Below the pieces are notes generated by a model. It was not told the DNA's origin and ran no database searches. It was given only the letters and a program-made list of their open reading frames with translations. A DNA stretch of 64,000 bases, taken from the NCBI RefSeq assembly GCF_003573695.1, contig NW_020621936.1:14074001-14138000 (forward strand), given 5' to 3'. Below, in pieces: positions 34,843-46,482 of this stretch (its first letter is position 1; each line of letters begins with the position of its first letter). The position numbers and the translations under genes are program-made. This DNA comes from Papaver somniferum. Lineage: Eukaryota > Streptophyta > Magnoliopsida > Ranunculales > Papaveraceae.

Positions 34843-36516
34843 CTATTCCTCTCTCAGAGATAGAAACATGTCGATCGCAAGCGTCGTTTTCTTCTTCTGG
34901 CGCTCTTCACGCAGATGCAGGTCTGCGTTTCTTCTACGGGTAGTATGGCTTGAGATATTTTGCATTCCATGGGTGTTGAGGATCTCCCCTTTTAGGTTGC
35001 GCAGATAATAAGATCCATTTCCTGCAACATCATGTATGACGAAGGGTCCCCCCCATGTTGGTGCTAATTTTCCCCACTTCTTTTCTCGTTGGTATTGGGG
35101 AATGGTCCTCAGCACATACTGCCCTTCTACGAAATTTCTAAGCTTAACCCTCTTATTATACTCCCTTGCTAGTTTCCTTTGATAGTTTTCCATTTTTTGT
35201 AGTGCTGCCTCCCTCCTCTCTTCTAGATCATCCAACTTTCCAACATCATGTCCGCTGTGAGGTTCTTCTCCCATGCTTCAGTTTCGTAGTTGGCATGATT
35301 ATTTCTGTTGGGATAATAGCTTCGGCTCCATAGGTGAGTAAGAATGGGGATTCTCCCGTGGCTGATCTTCGAGTTGTCCTATAAGCCCACAAAACGTTGT
35401 GTAGTTGCTCACAACGCTTCTTGTATTCGTCAACTGCTTTTTGAGGATGAGTGCGAGGGTTTTGTTTGTGGCTTCTGCCTGACCATTGCTTTGAGGGTAA
35501 ATTGGTGTTGACTTGTTCTTTCGAATTTTGAAAGTATCGAAGAGTAAGTCGATGTTTTTTCCCTGGAATTGCTTGCCATTGTCAGATACAATCTCAGCTG
35601 GTATGCCAAACCTGCAAATGATGTTTTGAAAATGAATGTGAAGACATCTGCGTCTCGGATCCTTGCCAGGGCTTTAGCCTCTACCCATTTGCTGAAATAG
35701 TCCGTGGCCACTATCAAAAATTCTCTTCCCTGATCCTTCGATTAGGGGACCCACGATGTCTATGCCCCATTTTGAGAATGGCCAAGGGATGTCTACTGGG
35801 TTCAACATTGTTGCGGGTGCGTGGATTTTTTTGGCGAAACGCTGGCATTCTTCGCATCTTCGTGACATTCTTGCAGCGTCTCGTATCATTGTTGGCCAGT
35901 AATATCCTTGAGTTTTTGCCTTATCTGCTAGGGATCTCATTCCGCTGTGATTGCCTGCGTCGCCGCGGTGTATGTATTTCAAAATCAAATGGCCTTCGGA
36001 TCTGGATAGGAAGCGTAATAACGGTCCGAGAAAAGATTTTTTGTACAAAATATCTTTTATCAGATCATATCTTCCTGCCTTTGACTGTATTTTTCTGGCT
36101 TGCTTTAGATCCGAGGGTAGTATTCCTTCTTTTAGGATATGATGAATCTCAGATCTCCAATCTTCTTCTTTGCTGAAATCTTCATCTTGGTCTGCCTTAG
36201 TCATGATGTCGTCTTCTTGGAAATCATCCGCGATGAATTCTCTCGCGTCATCATCTGCAATATCTTCTTCTGCGTTGTTCCCTTGCTGTACAACGCAGAA
36301 TTCTTGAATATCAATTGAAGGTTCGTAAATCCTGGTTACTTTGATTGCTTTGACGTCCTCGTTTCTGAGCATCGATGATATGTAGGCCAGGGCGTCCGCG
36401 TGCCTGATCTCCTTCCTTGCCAGGTGTCGGAATTTGATGTTTGGAATTTGTGATGCCAGTGTTTGCACCAATTCCATGTATTCTGACAATGTTCTATCAT
36501 AAACATTATATTGCAA
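34843..36516 (-). pseudogene. Integrase region of element B (frameshifted)
   Basis: From 36516 leftwards come a linker, the zinc-binding region (His-x-x-x-x-x-x-His ... Cys-Glu-Glu-Cys) and the first catalytic Asp in a Trp-Gly-Ile-Asp motif, ending at a frame break near 35690. The core continues in a second frame (Asp-Tyr-Phe-Ser-Lys-Trp) and then a third (Gly-Gln-Ala-Glu, the catalytic Glu, near 35478). The C-terminal domain is open at 34843-35274. At least three frame breaks make it inactive. The zinc finger, core and C-terminal order is standard for gypsy elements. Confidence 0.8.
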
Positions 36517-36522
36517 CCCTAT

Positions 36523-36849
36523 TTATCGGATGACCAGCTGCGAATCGCTTGTCAGACGCACGTCAGTTATGCCCATTTCTATTATCAACTGAAGGGCATG
36601 CACCACTGCTTCATATTGAACTATGTTGTTGGTATGCCCCTTGAATTCTAACCTGAAAGCATGTATGATCCTGTCTTCTGTTGGGGTGGTGATTACGATG
36701 CCTATCCCCGACCCTTCTTTATTTTTCGACCCATCTACGAAGACTTCCCATTGCCTAGGATTTTTTGGTTCCAAGATGTCTATAGGGTCTTTACTTTCGT
36801 CCATTTCTGGTAGTCCTGCTGCCTTCCGTCCTTCGATGATGACTTCTTC
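36523..36849 (-). pseudogene. Second, archaeal-type RNase H of element B
   Basis: The frame contains a Val-Asp-Gly-Ser start, a Tyr-Glu-Ala segment and a Ser-Asp-Ser-Gln-Leu-Val motif, the Asp/Glu/Asp pattern of the extra RNase H that Tat-lineage elements carry after the ordinary one. One stop codon at 36850-36852 separates it from the upstream RNase H and one at 36520-36522 from integrase. Its presence is the main evidence for Tat. Confidence 0.8.
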
Positions 36850-38373
36850 TTAGTTATCCAACGGTAAGTCTGCTAGGAAATCTGCTAATACTTGTGACTT
36901 CTGAGAGTGCTGTAACTCATGGATGATATTGAATTGATCTAGGTGAGTATTCCATTTTGCAATTCTGCCTACTTTCCCTGTGTTTTTAAGGACTGCTTCT
37001 AGCGGAGCTTTGCATGGGACGCGGACGTAGTGAGTCAAAAAGTAAGTTCTGAGTTTCAGGGTTGCCCATACTAATGCCAAGATGAGCTGTTCGATCTTCG
37101 TGTAGTTCCTCTCTGCTGCGTTCAGAGTCTTGCTGATGTAATAGATGGGATGCTCTATCTTCGTGTTGGTTTTAACCAATACCGCGCTGACTGCATCTTC
37201 TGTTGCTGCTATGTATAGTGCCAACACTTCATCGGGGTCTGGTTTTTTTAGTATAGGGATCTCAGCTAGGTATTCTTTGATATTTTGAAAGGCTTCCTCG
37301 CACTCTGCCGTCCATTCGAATTTGCTTCCTTTTTTGAGAATGTTAAAAAAGTGTTTGCATCTATCCGAGGACCTGGATATGAACCTCCCCAGCGCAGCCA
37401 GTGAACCATTGAGTTTCTGAACCTCTTTTAAGTTCTTTGGGGATGACATTATTACGATGGCTTCAATTTTAGCGGGATCAACCTCAATGCCCCTCTTCGT
37501 CACCAAATATCCGAGGAACTTACCGGAAGTTACACCAAAAGTGCACTTCTCTTGGTTTACCTTCATGTTGTGCTCTCTCATTGCTTGGAAAATATCTTTT
37601 TGGTCTTGGTGATGATCTTTGCGTAGCTTACTTTTGGCGAGCATATCATCCACATATACTTCCAGTGTACTTCCAATCCACGGTTTGAAAATTGCATCCA
37701 CCATTCTTTGGTAGGTTTCCCCTGTGTTTCGAAGTCCAAAGGGCATTCTTACGTAGCAATAGAGGTCGTGCGGTGTATAGAATGTTGTATGTTGCTGATC
37801 TTCTTTTGTTAGGAATAATTGGTTGTATCCAGAGTATCCATCCATAAATGACATTTCTTTGTATCCTTCAACTGCCTCGAAAAGTTGGTCAATGCTTGGC
37901 AGTGGATAACTATCTTTTGAGCAAGATTTATTAAGGTTGGTGAAGTCGATGCATATCCTTACTCCGCCATTTTTCTTCGGTACGATGACCATGTTAGAGA
38001 TTCATGTTGGGTACTTGACTTCTTTGATGAATCCTGCGTCCAGTAGTTTTCGGAGTTCCACTTCAACTGCTCGATGGTATTCTGTGGATACTTTGCGCAC
38101 CTTCTGCCTAAAAGGGGGGGTACCTGGTTTTATTCGAAGTTCGTGATGAACTAAATTTGGGTCAATTCCCGGCATGTCCCCCAATTTCCAAGCAAAAATG
38201 TCCGCGTATTCCTTTAAAAGTTTGATTAGCGCGGCTTCTCTTTATTCATCCATCAAGGTGCCTATTTTGATCATCTTCGGGTTTCCCTCAGTACCTATGT
38301 TGACTTCTTTAGCTGCTTCGACAGGTGTAAACGTGGTTTTTGGTTCCCCCAAGAGAGGAACATTCTTTAATTG
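36850..38373 (-). pseudogene. Reverse transcriptase and RNase H of element B (nonsense mutations)
   Basis: RT motifs appear in order: Pro-Lys-Lys-Asn-Gly near the start of the long frame at 37992, Phe-Met-Asp-Gly-Tyr-Ser-Gly-Tyr-Asn, and the catalytic Tyr-Val-Asp-Asp. The ordinary RNase H follows (Ala-Asp-Phe-Leu near its end). The upstream RT part (38002-38184) is separated by a single TGA at a position where related elements have Trp; further stops lie at about 38240 and 38374. Single-base changes account for most breaks. Confidence 0.85.
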
Positions 38374-39558
38374 CTATTTGGTAGGCTCTCCGTCTTCTTT
38401 TGTCGCGGAGGTGCTTGCTTCTGCGCTGCCTGTGGTGCTAACGTTCAGAAGGCTTTTTCCGGAGATTTCTTCCAGATATGCATCTATGGTTTTCTTATTT
38501 TTGGCTCTTCGGGACCGGTGCTTCTCTTCCTGCTCATTATTGATCTGATTTTGTAAGGTCTGACATTCCCGCACAGTTACTTGATCTCCTTTAATTTCCA
38601 TGACTCCTAGAGGTGTTGGGAATCTGAGATATTGATGGTAGGTTGCAGCTACTCCCTTGAGCTTGTGAACCCATCTTCTTCCGATGATGGCATTGTAGGG
38701 TGAAGGTGCATCTACGACTCTGAATCGAGTGTCCACTTTCATGGACCCCACGTCTACTTGCAAGACAATGTCCCCTAGGGGTTTTGTAGCTGCGCCGTTT
38801 AATCCATAGATGGTGTAGTAAGATGACAGCAGTTGCTCGTCGTTGAGTTCCATACGCTTGAACGTGTCATAGAACAGGACGTTGACCGATCTTCCTCCAT
38901 CGATGAGAATTTTCTTGAAACTGCACCCTCTTATTGGGAGTGTGAGGACTAGAGGATCATTATGGTCTTCCATGTCTTCTTCCACATCGTATGCATCAAA
39001 AGTCATGGGCGCGTCCATCCATTGTTCGTGCTTGTTTACCTCTTTCTGATCGATCTTATAAAGCTCACAATAATCTTCGAATTGTTTTCTCAATCTCTTC
39101 CCAATATGGGCGGTTAGGGATGGTCCTTGAATCTCTGAACATGAAATCGTGTTGAGGGTGCGGCTGCCTTCCGGTAATTGAACCTGCTTGCCTCTCTTGG
39201 TTCTATCTTCGTTACCAATCTTATGTATATATTGCTTCAGGTCTCCTGCGTCGATTAGTTTTTGAATCATTATCTTGAGATTTTTGCATTTTTCTGTTTG
39301 ATGACCGTTGAAACAGTGGTATTCACAATATTCCTTGGATTTTTCTGATCTAGGAGGCTGCTTTCCCTTGGACCATGGCCAATCGAGGTTCTCTCTCCCC
39401 TTGATCTCTCTCAGGATGCGCGAATAACTGGTATTCAGCTTGGTATAGATTTGATCTTCAAATTTTCGATATCTCTTCGTTCTTTCCTTTCTTCGTTGGG
39501 ACGCTCTTCTGTGATTCCTCTTTTGGACCCGCTGGCTTGATCTACGGAATTTGTGCAT
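38374..39558 (-). pseudogene. Gag C-terminus (zinc knuckle) and protease of element B
   Basis: This open frame of 394 codons has a Cys-x2-His ... Gly-His-x4-Cys zinc knuckle, then an aspartic protease with Ile-Asp-Gly-Gly. The DGG form is normal for Tat proteases. The best-preserved pol segment of B, it ends at a stop just before RT. Confidence 0.8.
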
Positions 39559-39599
39559 GTGGGACGTTGAGTATGAGGTCTGGGATTTTCACGCTGAAT

Positions 39600-41370
39600 T
39601 TATTTTAACCTGGCATGCTTTTCTATGATTATTCGGAGATCTCTTTCGGTGGTTTGGATGGTTCCGTGGATCTCGACAAACAAAGGACTCATCCTGTCCA
39701 TCCCCCATTTGTAGCAGTTGATACTAACTACGGGATCTACGTTGCCAATAGCTTGGCAAATCTTATGCCATCTATCAGTATATTCTCTGATGGTCTCTTT
39801 GTATTTCATCTCCAGCGAGAATAGCTTGTCCATGCCTGTATTGACAACCTTGTTGTACATGTATGTTGTTAGAAATTTTTCTGTGAGTTGGTCGTAGGAG
39901 TCGATGGAGTTTGATGGCAGTTATCAAACCATGACAACGCGGACCCTTTTAAACTTGATGGGTAGTACATGCACAGTATGGAATCTTCGTTATCCCAACG
40001 GGCCATCATTCGATTATAATATCGAAGATGAGCCGCAGCATCAGTTGACCCGTCATAGCAGTCGAAGGCGGGAACCGAACACTTCTGCGGTATGGAAACC
40101 ATGGCCAAGTATTGCGTCAGCGGGGTAATGTTTTCTTCCTTCATCACTTGTTCTAGTCTTCTGCCTCCCTGCCTAGTCTTTAGCTCCTTGATTTCTGCCA
40201 GCATCTCAGCACGCAGATTTTCCATTGCAACCTGGTGCTCTTCATGAATGGTAGATTTCGCTCGTAGGAGGGTAGTACCGTCGTAGTAGTCCGAGTTCTC
40301 AGGATTATAATCAGGGTCTGATCTTTGGATGCTCCTTGCTCCTCTTCGATTCAATGGAGGTGGGTTGTTTGCGACCACCATTCTTCTGTCTTGATTAGGT
40401 GTTAGGGACTTGGAGTTAGCTTCGTCACGTTGGTTTTTTACCTCTGCGCTATGAATGATTCTTTCCTTGAGCGCTTGGTTGTCTTGTGCTAATATCGCCA
40501 CAGCATTTGCGTATGCTTTCTGGTTCTTCCTTAATTCTATCAGCTCGGCTATCATCTGAGCGGAATGATTTGACCCTTGATTTGGTGTTCCTGCCCGCAA
40601 TTGTTCATCAACGGCTATGGTTTGTTCCTCATCCACGATCTGTATCACTGGTTCTGGTGGGTCTAACCGTGTACCTTGGGACCCCGACGGTTGTTGTGTG
40701 GGTTGACCTGCTATTAGAAGCGGTTGTTTGGCTGGAAAGGGTATGTTATGTTCGTTGGTTAAGGGCATCCCATAGAGGGGTTGTTGTATCCCTAACTCTG
40801 CTACGACATCCTGATGTTCCTGTAGTTGAGCATTGGTTACTCTGGGAGCTCCAACTTTGGATCCGCCAACTCTTGAAGCTCCAGCTTTGGCTGCCGCGAC
40901 ATTTACTGCGTTTGCTGCGATGATGTGGCATTGATGGGGGCCGTGCTTTCTGCATTATCCTGTACCATATCTGTTGCCTTTAGCTTTTCACCTCTCTGCT
41001 TACTCCTGGACAAATAATGCATTCAGAGATACTGCTTTGTTGGACAACTTTTATTCCACAAAATTGGTTAACAAGACCAAAATCAACAATTCCTGGGTGA
41101 AATGGACATTTAGATTTTGATACTATTTAAATGGACAAAAATGTAAAAATAGGCAGGATGTAACCAGTTTCATCGTGCCCATTTTCAAATATTTTTTCTT
41201 ATTTTTAATTTATACAGGATGTATCCAGTTTCATCCTTGCTATTTTTTAAATTTAAGCTAACGATGAAACCAGTTTCATCCTTACTATTTTTTTTTGGCC
41301 ATTTCACCCAAACTATTTTTTACTCGTCCATTTGAAGCGTGATTTAAAAATATTTGGACAAATGACCCAT
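39600..41370 (-). pseudogene. Gag N-terminal and central region of element B, interrupted by a MITE
   Basis: The likely gag ATG is at 41370-41368 (Met-Gly-His-Leu-Ser-Arg). The frame is cut after about six codons by the MITE-like repeat at 41011-41358, resumes at 41010, shifts near 40935, is open at 39869-40768, shifts near 39865 and continues as the Retrotrans_gag-type domain (39600-39860, Tyr-Thr-Asp-Arg-Trp motif). At least three frame breaks and one insertion are visible. Confidence 0.7.
41011..41358. mobile_element. MITE-like repeat, copy 2, inside gag of B
   Basis: Homologous to 3661-4006. The 9-mer TGGACAAAT stands at 41007-41015 and again at 41355-41363, and joining the two rebuilds an uninterrupted gag start. 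This suggests a 9-bp target duplication, although part of the match may be the element's own end. Confidence 0.55.
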
Positions 41371-41413
41371 TTTCTGTCTTTTTTCTTGATGCGGAACATG
41401 TTGGTACCCATGC
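41371..41413 (-). other. Remnant of B leader and breakpoint to CACTA flank
   Basis: A short stretch upstream of the gag start codon with ATGCGG three times (41390s, 41410s). The duplicated CACTA flank begins at ATGCGGTATG. The repeated ATGCGG is a candidate microhomology for the rearrangement. There is no PBS here. Confidence 0.45.
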
Positions 41414-41840
41414 GGAAAAATGCGGTATGTTCTTTTAAAGCATAACAAAAGGCTGGTGAAGAGAGAGCCAAAGCTGAGAACATTTATCAATGCTTCTCTT
41501 GAGAAGATGGGGCATGATACAAAGTATAGCGACGAGGAAAGTGATGATGAGTCGGTCGATGAGGATGCAGGTGATTCTGATGCTGGTATTATGAGTAAGT
41601 CAATTGCAGGAAGAGGTAACCCTGATGATCAAAGTGATGGTATTGCTCTGAACGTGCCGATGGTGCTCTGAAAGAATGGGATGTAAACCATACTGATGTT
41701 CACAGTGATAACTATGATGGAGATGGTGATATTTGTCATGATTATCGGGGTCATACATTGAATGTTACTACGAATAACTGGGATGATGTTCACGTTGAAA
41801 CAAAGAATGAGGATGAAGATAGTGATGCACACGAATAAGA
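41414..41840 (+). pseudogene. 3' coding remnant with an acidic tail (copy 2)
   Basis: Second copy of 4007-4440 with only a few substitutions and a 3-base change near the end. The same frame shift is present in both copies, so the reading frame was already broken, or spliced, before the duplication. Confidence 0.45.
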
Positions 41841-42924
41841 AGAAGATTGATTTTTAGGTGAGCAATGGATATGCTCTGCGGAATACCTTTTTTTGTGGGA
41901 ATTAGTGATATGTTTAATCAACAATGTGGTTTCTATAAACAAGTTTAGTTATGGTCTCGGTGACCTTTTATGTAAGTTATTAACATTTTGGAACTTATTT
42001 TAGTATCTTGTTTTGGTTTGGTGCTCATTAAGACTAACTTATAAACTATATAATTTAATGGGTAGTCAAAATTATGGATGTTGTTTGAATTTCCCGTCTA
42101 CTCAAAATACTACCAACTTTGGTCGGTCATTTAATTTTCTGATTGCTATACAAACTACCAAATGTGGTAACTGTAAATGTAAGCCGATAACCAAGCAAGC
42201 GAACCCTAATACTTTTTTATTTAAACCCGACCATGCACAAAATACTAATTTCAATGGCCAATTAGATATCCTAATTGTTTAAAATACTCAACCAATAGCC
42301 ATATACAGTCGGCTTCACAATGAACTAACTACTTGCGAACTACCAACTTCAATGGTTCTATGCATTGGACGACGGTGTTACGGTTGCTCATTTAATTTGT
42401 TCATAAAATAAGGCTATTGCACACCAACTCTCAAATATGGTCGGCTCAAATGTAAAACGATAATATAGCAAGTGCAACCTATTGGTGGTTTTGTTAATGC
42501 CCATCTACGAAGGAACTACGCCTAGAAGCCAATTATACATCCTGATTCATTAAATAAACTCTATCAACAACCAAGCGGATTCGATCCAAATGTAATCCCA
42601 CCACTTATTAACTACAGATTTCGACGAAAAATCAGACATCCCGACTAATTAAACATATTCTACCAACAACCATATTCATTAGGCTTAAATTGACCCCATT
42701 ACTTAGTAACTATCAATATAAGTTAATTTGTTTAGCGATCTTCCAACTCATTGCAAGTTATTTTCCAAGTATCATATTTGGTCGTTCAAAACATAGCCAA
42801 CTTCCTACCCTATACCAGATCGAGTGGCTGACTCTTTATCCAACCGATTGAAAATAGTTTTTCAATTCTCAAATGAAGTCGGCCATAACGTAAAAAACCA
42901 CATGGCCACAACTTGTTTTTGAAG
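41841..42924 (+). mobile_element. CACTA-type 3' subterminal region, copy 2
   Basis: Duplicate of 4441-5513, about 98 percent identical by eye. It ends TGAAG at 42920-42924 where copy 1 has CGAAG, and runs straight into the LTR. It occupies the place where PBS and leader of B should be. Confidence 0.6.
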
Positions 42925-43826
42925 TGTGAACACAAAGATCATTGTCATCTGAGTGTTCACAAATAATGCGCGCATACTCATGACAATATAGTAAATAAGC
43001 TGCGCCTGAGGGGGATGAATTGGTTATGTCGAATCCTTGACTCAGAGTCCTAATACTCTTCCTCGTCTCATCAACTACAATCATTGTTCTTAGTTCGCAT
43101 AATAAGATAAATAATGGATGAAGTATAAACGTACGAACATGATGTACCATAAATATCGAATCGAACATGTACAATATAAATGCATGAATATAGATGAGAC
43201 GATTAACTTATATGATTCATCACTCAGATCTCTGTCTGCGGGTTTGGGTTTTTCATTATATGTATGATGGTTACAGAAATAGTCGAATGACTTTGAGATC
43301 AACATAAGCCTGCGTAGCAGGAGGAACTTCACTTACACTTTCTCTATCTCTCTGTCTCTCTCATATTCTCCTCTCAATGTTTTCGGCTCCCCCTCTTCAC
43401 TTGGGAGAGAGGGGTATTTATAGGGAGGTTACGTGGGGTCCACTTCTGAAGCCCGTTATAACCTTATCCTCTTGTGTCTTGTGCCGCTTACGCAGAAGTC
43501 TTCGTGTTCTCGGCTTTATCTGCATGTTCTGTTTGAATACACAGTGCTATCTGCGCTTCCTACACGGGCTGACTGACACGTATGCTGTTTGAGGGTATTT
43601 AATGCGGGTAGTTGGGATGTCTGTCCGCGGTAGACAGCTGTCCTCTGCCCCTGTCTTGTCTGCGTCAGTCGGACTATCCCCAGCCGTAGATCTTAGATCT
43701 TTCTGGGAATAGGATAAAGTGACTCTTGGTTGTCCACGTGTGATATCATATCTTGATGCTCTTAGCCGCATGTCCTCCACGTGTGTCTTTGTGGACACGT
43801 GGCGGAAAATGAAATGTGTACCTACA
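42925..43826 (-). mobile_element. Right (5') LTR of element B, 902 bp
   Basis: Pairs with 5514-6416. Its outer edge is followed by CGAAG (43827-43831), matching the duplication left of the other LTR. The TATA box TATAAATA on the minus strand is at 43415-43422. No PBS follows the inner edge, so this LTR cannot serve as a normal 5' LTR. Confidence 0.85.
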
Positions 43827-44139
43827 CGAAGTACCATGTTTATGTCACTGATCGAAAATAGTTTTCCAACTTTAAAATGAAGTCGACCATAACATAAGCA
43901 ACCACGTGGCCACTGCCAATTTCCCAAGTACCAAGTTTATGTCACATCTAGTTTTTCTCACAAACTTGTAGTGGGCTAAATTTTAGGCCATTGTAGTGTT
44001 GGAAAATCTCTATCGCACGACATCTTTGCCCGACGCTAGATCTGACTACAGATTTCACTCGGCAAAGCCCAGTCGTAAACAGAATCGGCTAGAGCCGACG
44101 ATTTAGGCCCAGTCAGCTATTTGAGGTTTTCTTGTAGTG
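43827..44139 (+). mobile_element. CACTA transposon 3' end
   Basis: Ends TTTTCTTGTAGTG at 44127-44139, the inverted form of CACTACAAGAAAA, a typical CACTA terminus. Part of the block (43860-43915) is related to 5458-5500, so it is the other side of the element interrupted by B. The other terminus is not in the window. Confidence 0.7.
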
Positions 44140-45060
44140 AATGTGCCTATGTTTTCTCTCTGCAAGATCATTTTGTTTGGGAGTATTGGTATATGTGGAG
44201 GATAGTTACATTTGATGCAAGTAACTCGTCAAAAGGACAAGAAGTGTATTCTCCACCCAAGTTACATCTAAAATATGCAGAATACTAAGTAAGAATTAGA
44301 GCATGAAAAGCTTGAAATACGGGAAAGAAATCAGACTTGCGTTTCAAAAGATAAACCCAATAAAAACGAGAATAATCATCAATAAAAGATATATATTATC
44401 TAGACCCTCTTTTAGTAGGAATAAGCGCAAGCCCCCATACGTCAGAGTGTACAAGATCAAAAGGAGCATATAAAATGCATAAACTTCTATTAAAAGGTAA
44501 TGCTGAAAATTTAGAAAGTTTACATCCATAACAATCAGAAATTTCAATGGGTACGCAAGGTGCTTAAAGCACCGTTAGACGCTAAATTTTTAAAATGAGA
44601 ACTATAAACATGTCCAGGACGAGAATGGCGCAAATAAAAACTTGAGGAAGAAGGAGGCAATCTAAAAGATGTTAAAATAAACACTAGATGCAACAAAGTC
44701 TAAGGTTTTCTAGCACATACAATCTTCTCTCACTTCGGCCTGTACCAATCAGCTTCCTCGAATGAGGATCCTACACAACACAAGAAGTGGGTGAAAAAGT
44801 CAGAGAATACACAAAATTGCATAATTAACTAACAAATATGAGATTAAAAGTTAGTTGGGGAATACAAATACATGAGCAAGAGAAATATTTGATGATGCAA
44901 TGGAACTAATATCTATCAATCACATTGGTGTACCATTGGCAGTAATAATAAAGATGAAAGAATAAGATTCTGAAATAGAAGAGAGTAAGGATAAATCATG
45001 TGTCATATGGTAAGTAACACTGGAGTCAGAAATCCAAAAAGTTCGAGACATACCGGACAA
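44140..45060 (-). pseudogene. Copia pol relic: protease, pre-integrase and integrase fragments
   Basis: On the minus strand, near 45050-44985 the translation gives Phe-Trp-Ile-Ser-Asp-Ser followed by His-Met-Thr, the copia protease active-site region. Near 44640-44560 a His-Ser-Arg-Pro-Gly-His-Val type pre-integrase motif appears, and at 44480-44150 the integrase core (Pro-Phe-Asp-Leu-Val-His-Ser-Asp-Val-Trp-Gly, Asp-Asp-Tyr-Ser-Arg). Stops and shifts are frequent. The relic stops exactly at the CACTA end, so the CACTA element inserted into it. Confidence 0.75.
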
Positions 45061-45601
45061 CAATGAGGAGACCCTATGGATCTCATGACCAAGACATTTG
45101 GACGATGAGTAGAAAGATACTTCTGAAATTATTCCAGAAGAAGAAAAATCGTAGCTGGTTGCATAATGAACTTAATTCCAGTTGTAACAACAATACTATC
45201 TATATGAGTGTTGATGGTGGTTTTTAGTTCAGGGAAAATGTAAAACCCTATATTTTATGCGTTGTCTGAAGAAGGACTGAGCCATATTAAAGTAATGAGT
45301 GCCCCGGCCTCTCTACTCACACATGTATTGAGCAATTCAGTATATTTATTCAGAATGGTGCATGTAGAAACAATCCCAAACATTCTGTAAACTCTCGCCT
45401 ATATTATTCATTAGTGTATGGTTTATTAAGTATTTTCCTTTGTTATGTTCCCCAGCTGAACCCTTAGTATTGGTATGACATGACAATTAATGTTCACTCG
45501 CAGCTGAGTAGCACGAATTTCCCGAAGTATCAAAATTAAGGTCTGCATGAAAATGCTCAATCAGAAGTTGCGCTAACTGCTCTCTGAGAATAATAGGATT
45601 T
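45061..45601. other. Unassigned stretch, probably degraded copia
   Basis: No open frame, terminal motif or repeat that I can support. Continuation of the copia relic towards gag is likely but not shown. Confidence 0.3.
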
Positions 45602-45897
45602 TGTGTCAACACACAAAATTTATTAAATTTGTTCAATTTTGTGATAACTTAGAAAATTCAAGTTTTGACCTAATTAATTTGCAAAAATTAGGCCTTTTTG
45701 CGCCTGTGCAAATATCTCGAACCCTATTGGTCGAGGCCAAACCTAGGCAAGCTAGGAAACTAATCCTCCATAGATCTAGTGGGAGCAAAGTCCTACCAGA
45801 AAACAAGAAATAAAAGAGGATCCGCAGAAAATAGGAGCAGCAACAAAAGGAGGTGTGGCCATGTCACATGGCCAGCCAGTTTAGGCGCCACTCGCGG

Positions 45898-46313
45898 ACG
45901 GCCACGCCCCATGATGCTTGACCGACCCCCCTCTTTCATATCGACCAATCAGGCCGCTCTAAAGCCGCCACGCTCACTAGAGATGTGGCCACGCCCCCAT
46001 GCTTCTTGCCGGCCCCCTCTTTCATATCGGCCAATCAGGTCGCTCTAAAGCCTCCACGCACACTAGAGATGTGGCCACACCCCCATGCTGCTTGTCGGCC
46101 CTCCTCTTTCCTATCGACCAATTAGGTCGCTCTAAATCCTCCATATGCACATGGAATGTGGCCGGGACCATACTTTCCGACCCTCTTTCCTATCGGCCAA
46201 TCAGGTCGCTTTAAATGCGTCACGCGCTAGAGATGTGGCCACACCCTATATTTGGCCGGCCCCTTTTCTATCGACCAATCAGGTCGTTCTAAACCCGCCA
46301 CATGCATTAAAAG
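45898..46313 (+). repeat. Five tandem units of about 80-87 bp, each with a CCAAT box
   Basis: Units start near 45898, 45985, 46071, 46158 and 46235 with GTGGCC or GGCCAC. Each has CTCTTTC/CTTTTC, then ATCG(A/G)CCAAT(C/T)AGG and a (T)CGCT(C/T)TAAA run. They lie upstream of the TATA box, as enhancer-type U3 repeats do. Confidence 0.85.
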
Positions 46314-46324
46314 GCCAAACTATG

Positions 46325-46482
46325 CCAAATGTGCCATGCCGCGCCAACATGCTAATCGACATGCCAAACGTGCCATGTCGCGCCCACATGCTAATCGGCA
46401 TGTCGCGCCAACATACTAATCGGCATGCCAAACATGCCATGCCGCGCCAACGTGCTAATCTGCATGCCAACATGCCACTCCG
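46325..46482 (+). repeat. Four short tandem units (about 35-40 bp) of CATGC...CGCGCCAACATGCTAATC
   Basis: Degenerate units with GCCATGCCGCGCCAAC and ATGCTAATCGGCATG. ATGCTAAT resembles an octamer-type element. Open frames on both strands here are products of the repeat. Confidence 0.75.

Larger units (their letters stand above)
5509..43831 (-). mobile_element. Element B: Tat-lineage Ty3/gypsy retrotransposon with an antisense gene, rearranged and nested
   Basis: In minus-strand order the parts are LTR (43826-42925), an intruding copy of CACTA flank, gag, protease, RT, RNase H, a second RNase H, integrase, spacer, a gene on the opposite strand (7335-34052), PPT (6435-6417) and LTR (6416-5514). 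The outer flanks are CGAAG at 5509-5513 and CGAAG at 43827-43831, a 5-bp target duplication. The second RNase H and the extra ORF are hallmarks of the Tat lineage (Ogre, Grande and Retand relatives). The PBS and leader are missing and every pol region is broken, so B is dead. The 22.7 kb at 9135-31844 is a later insertion. Confidence 0.8.
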
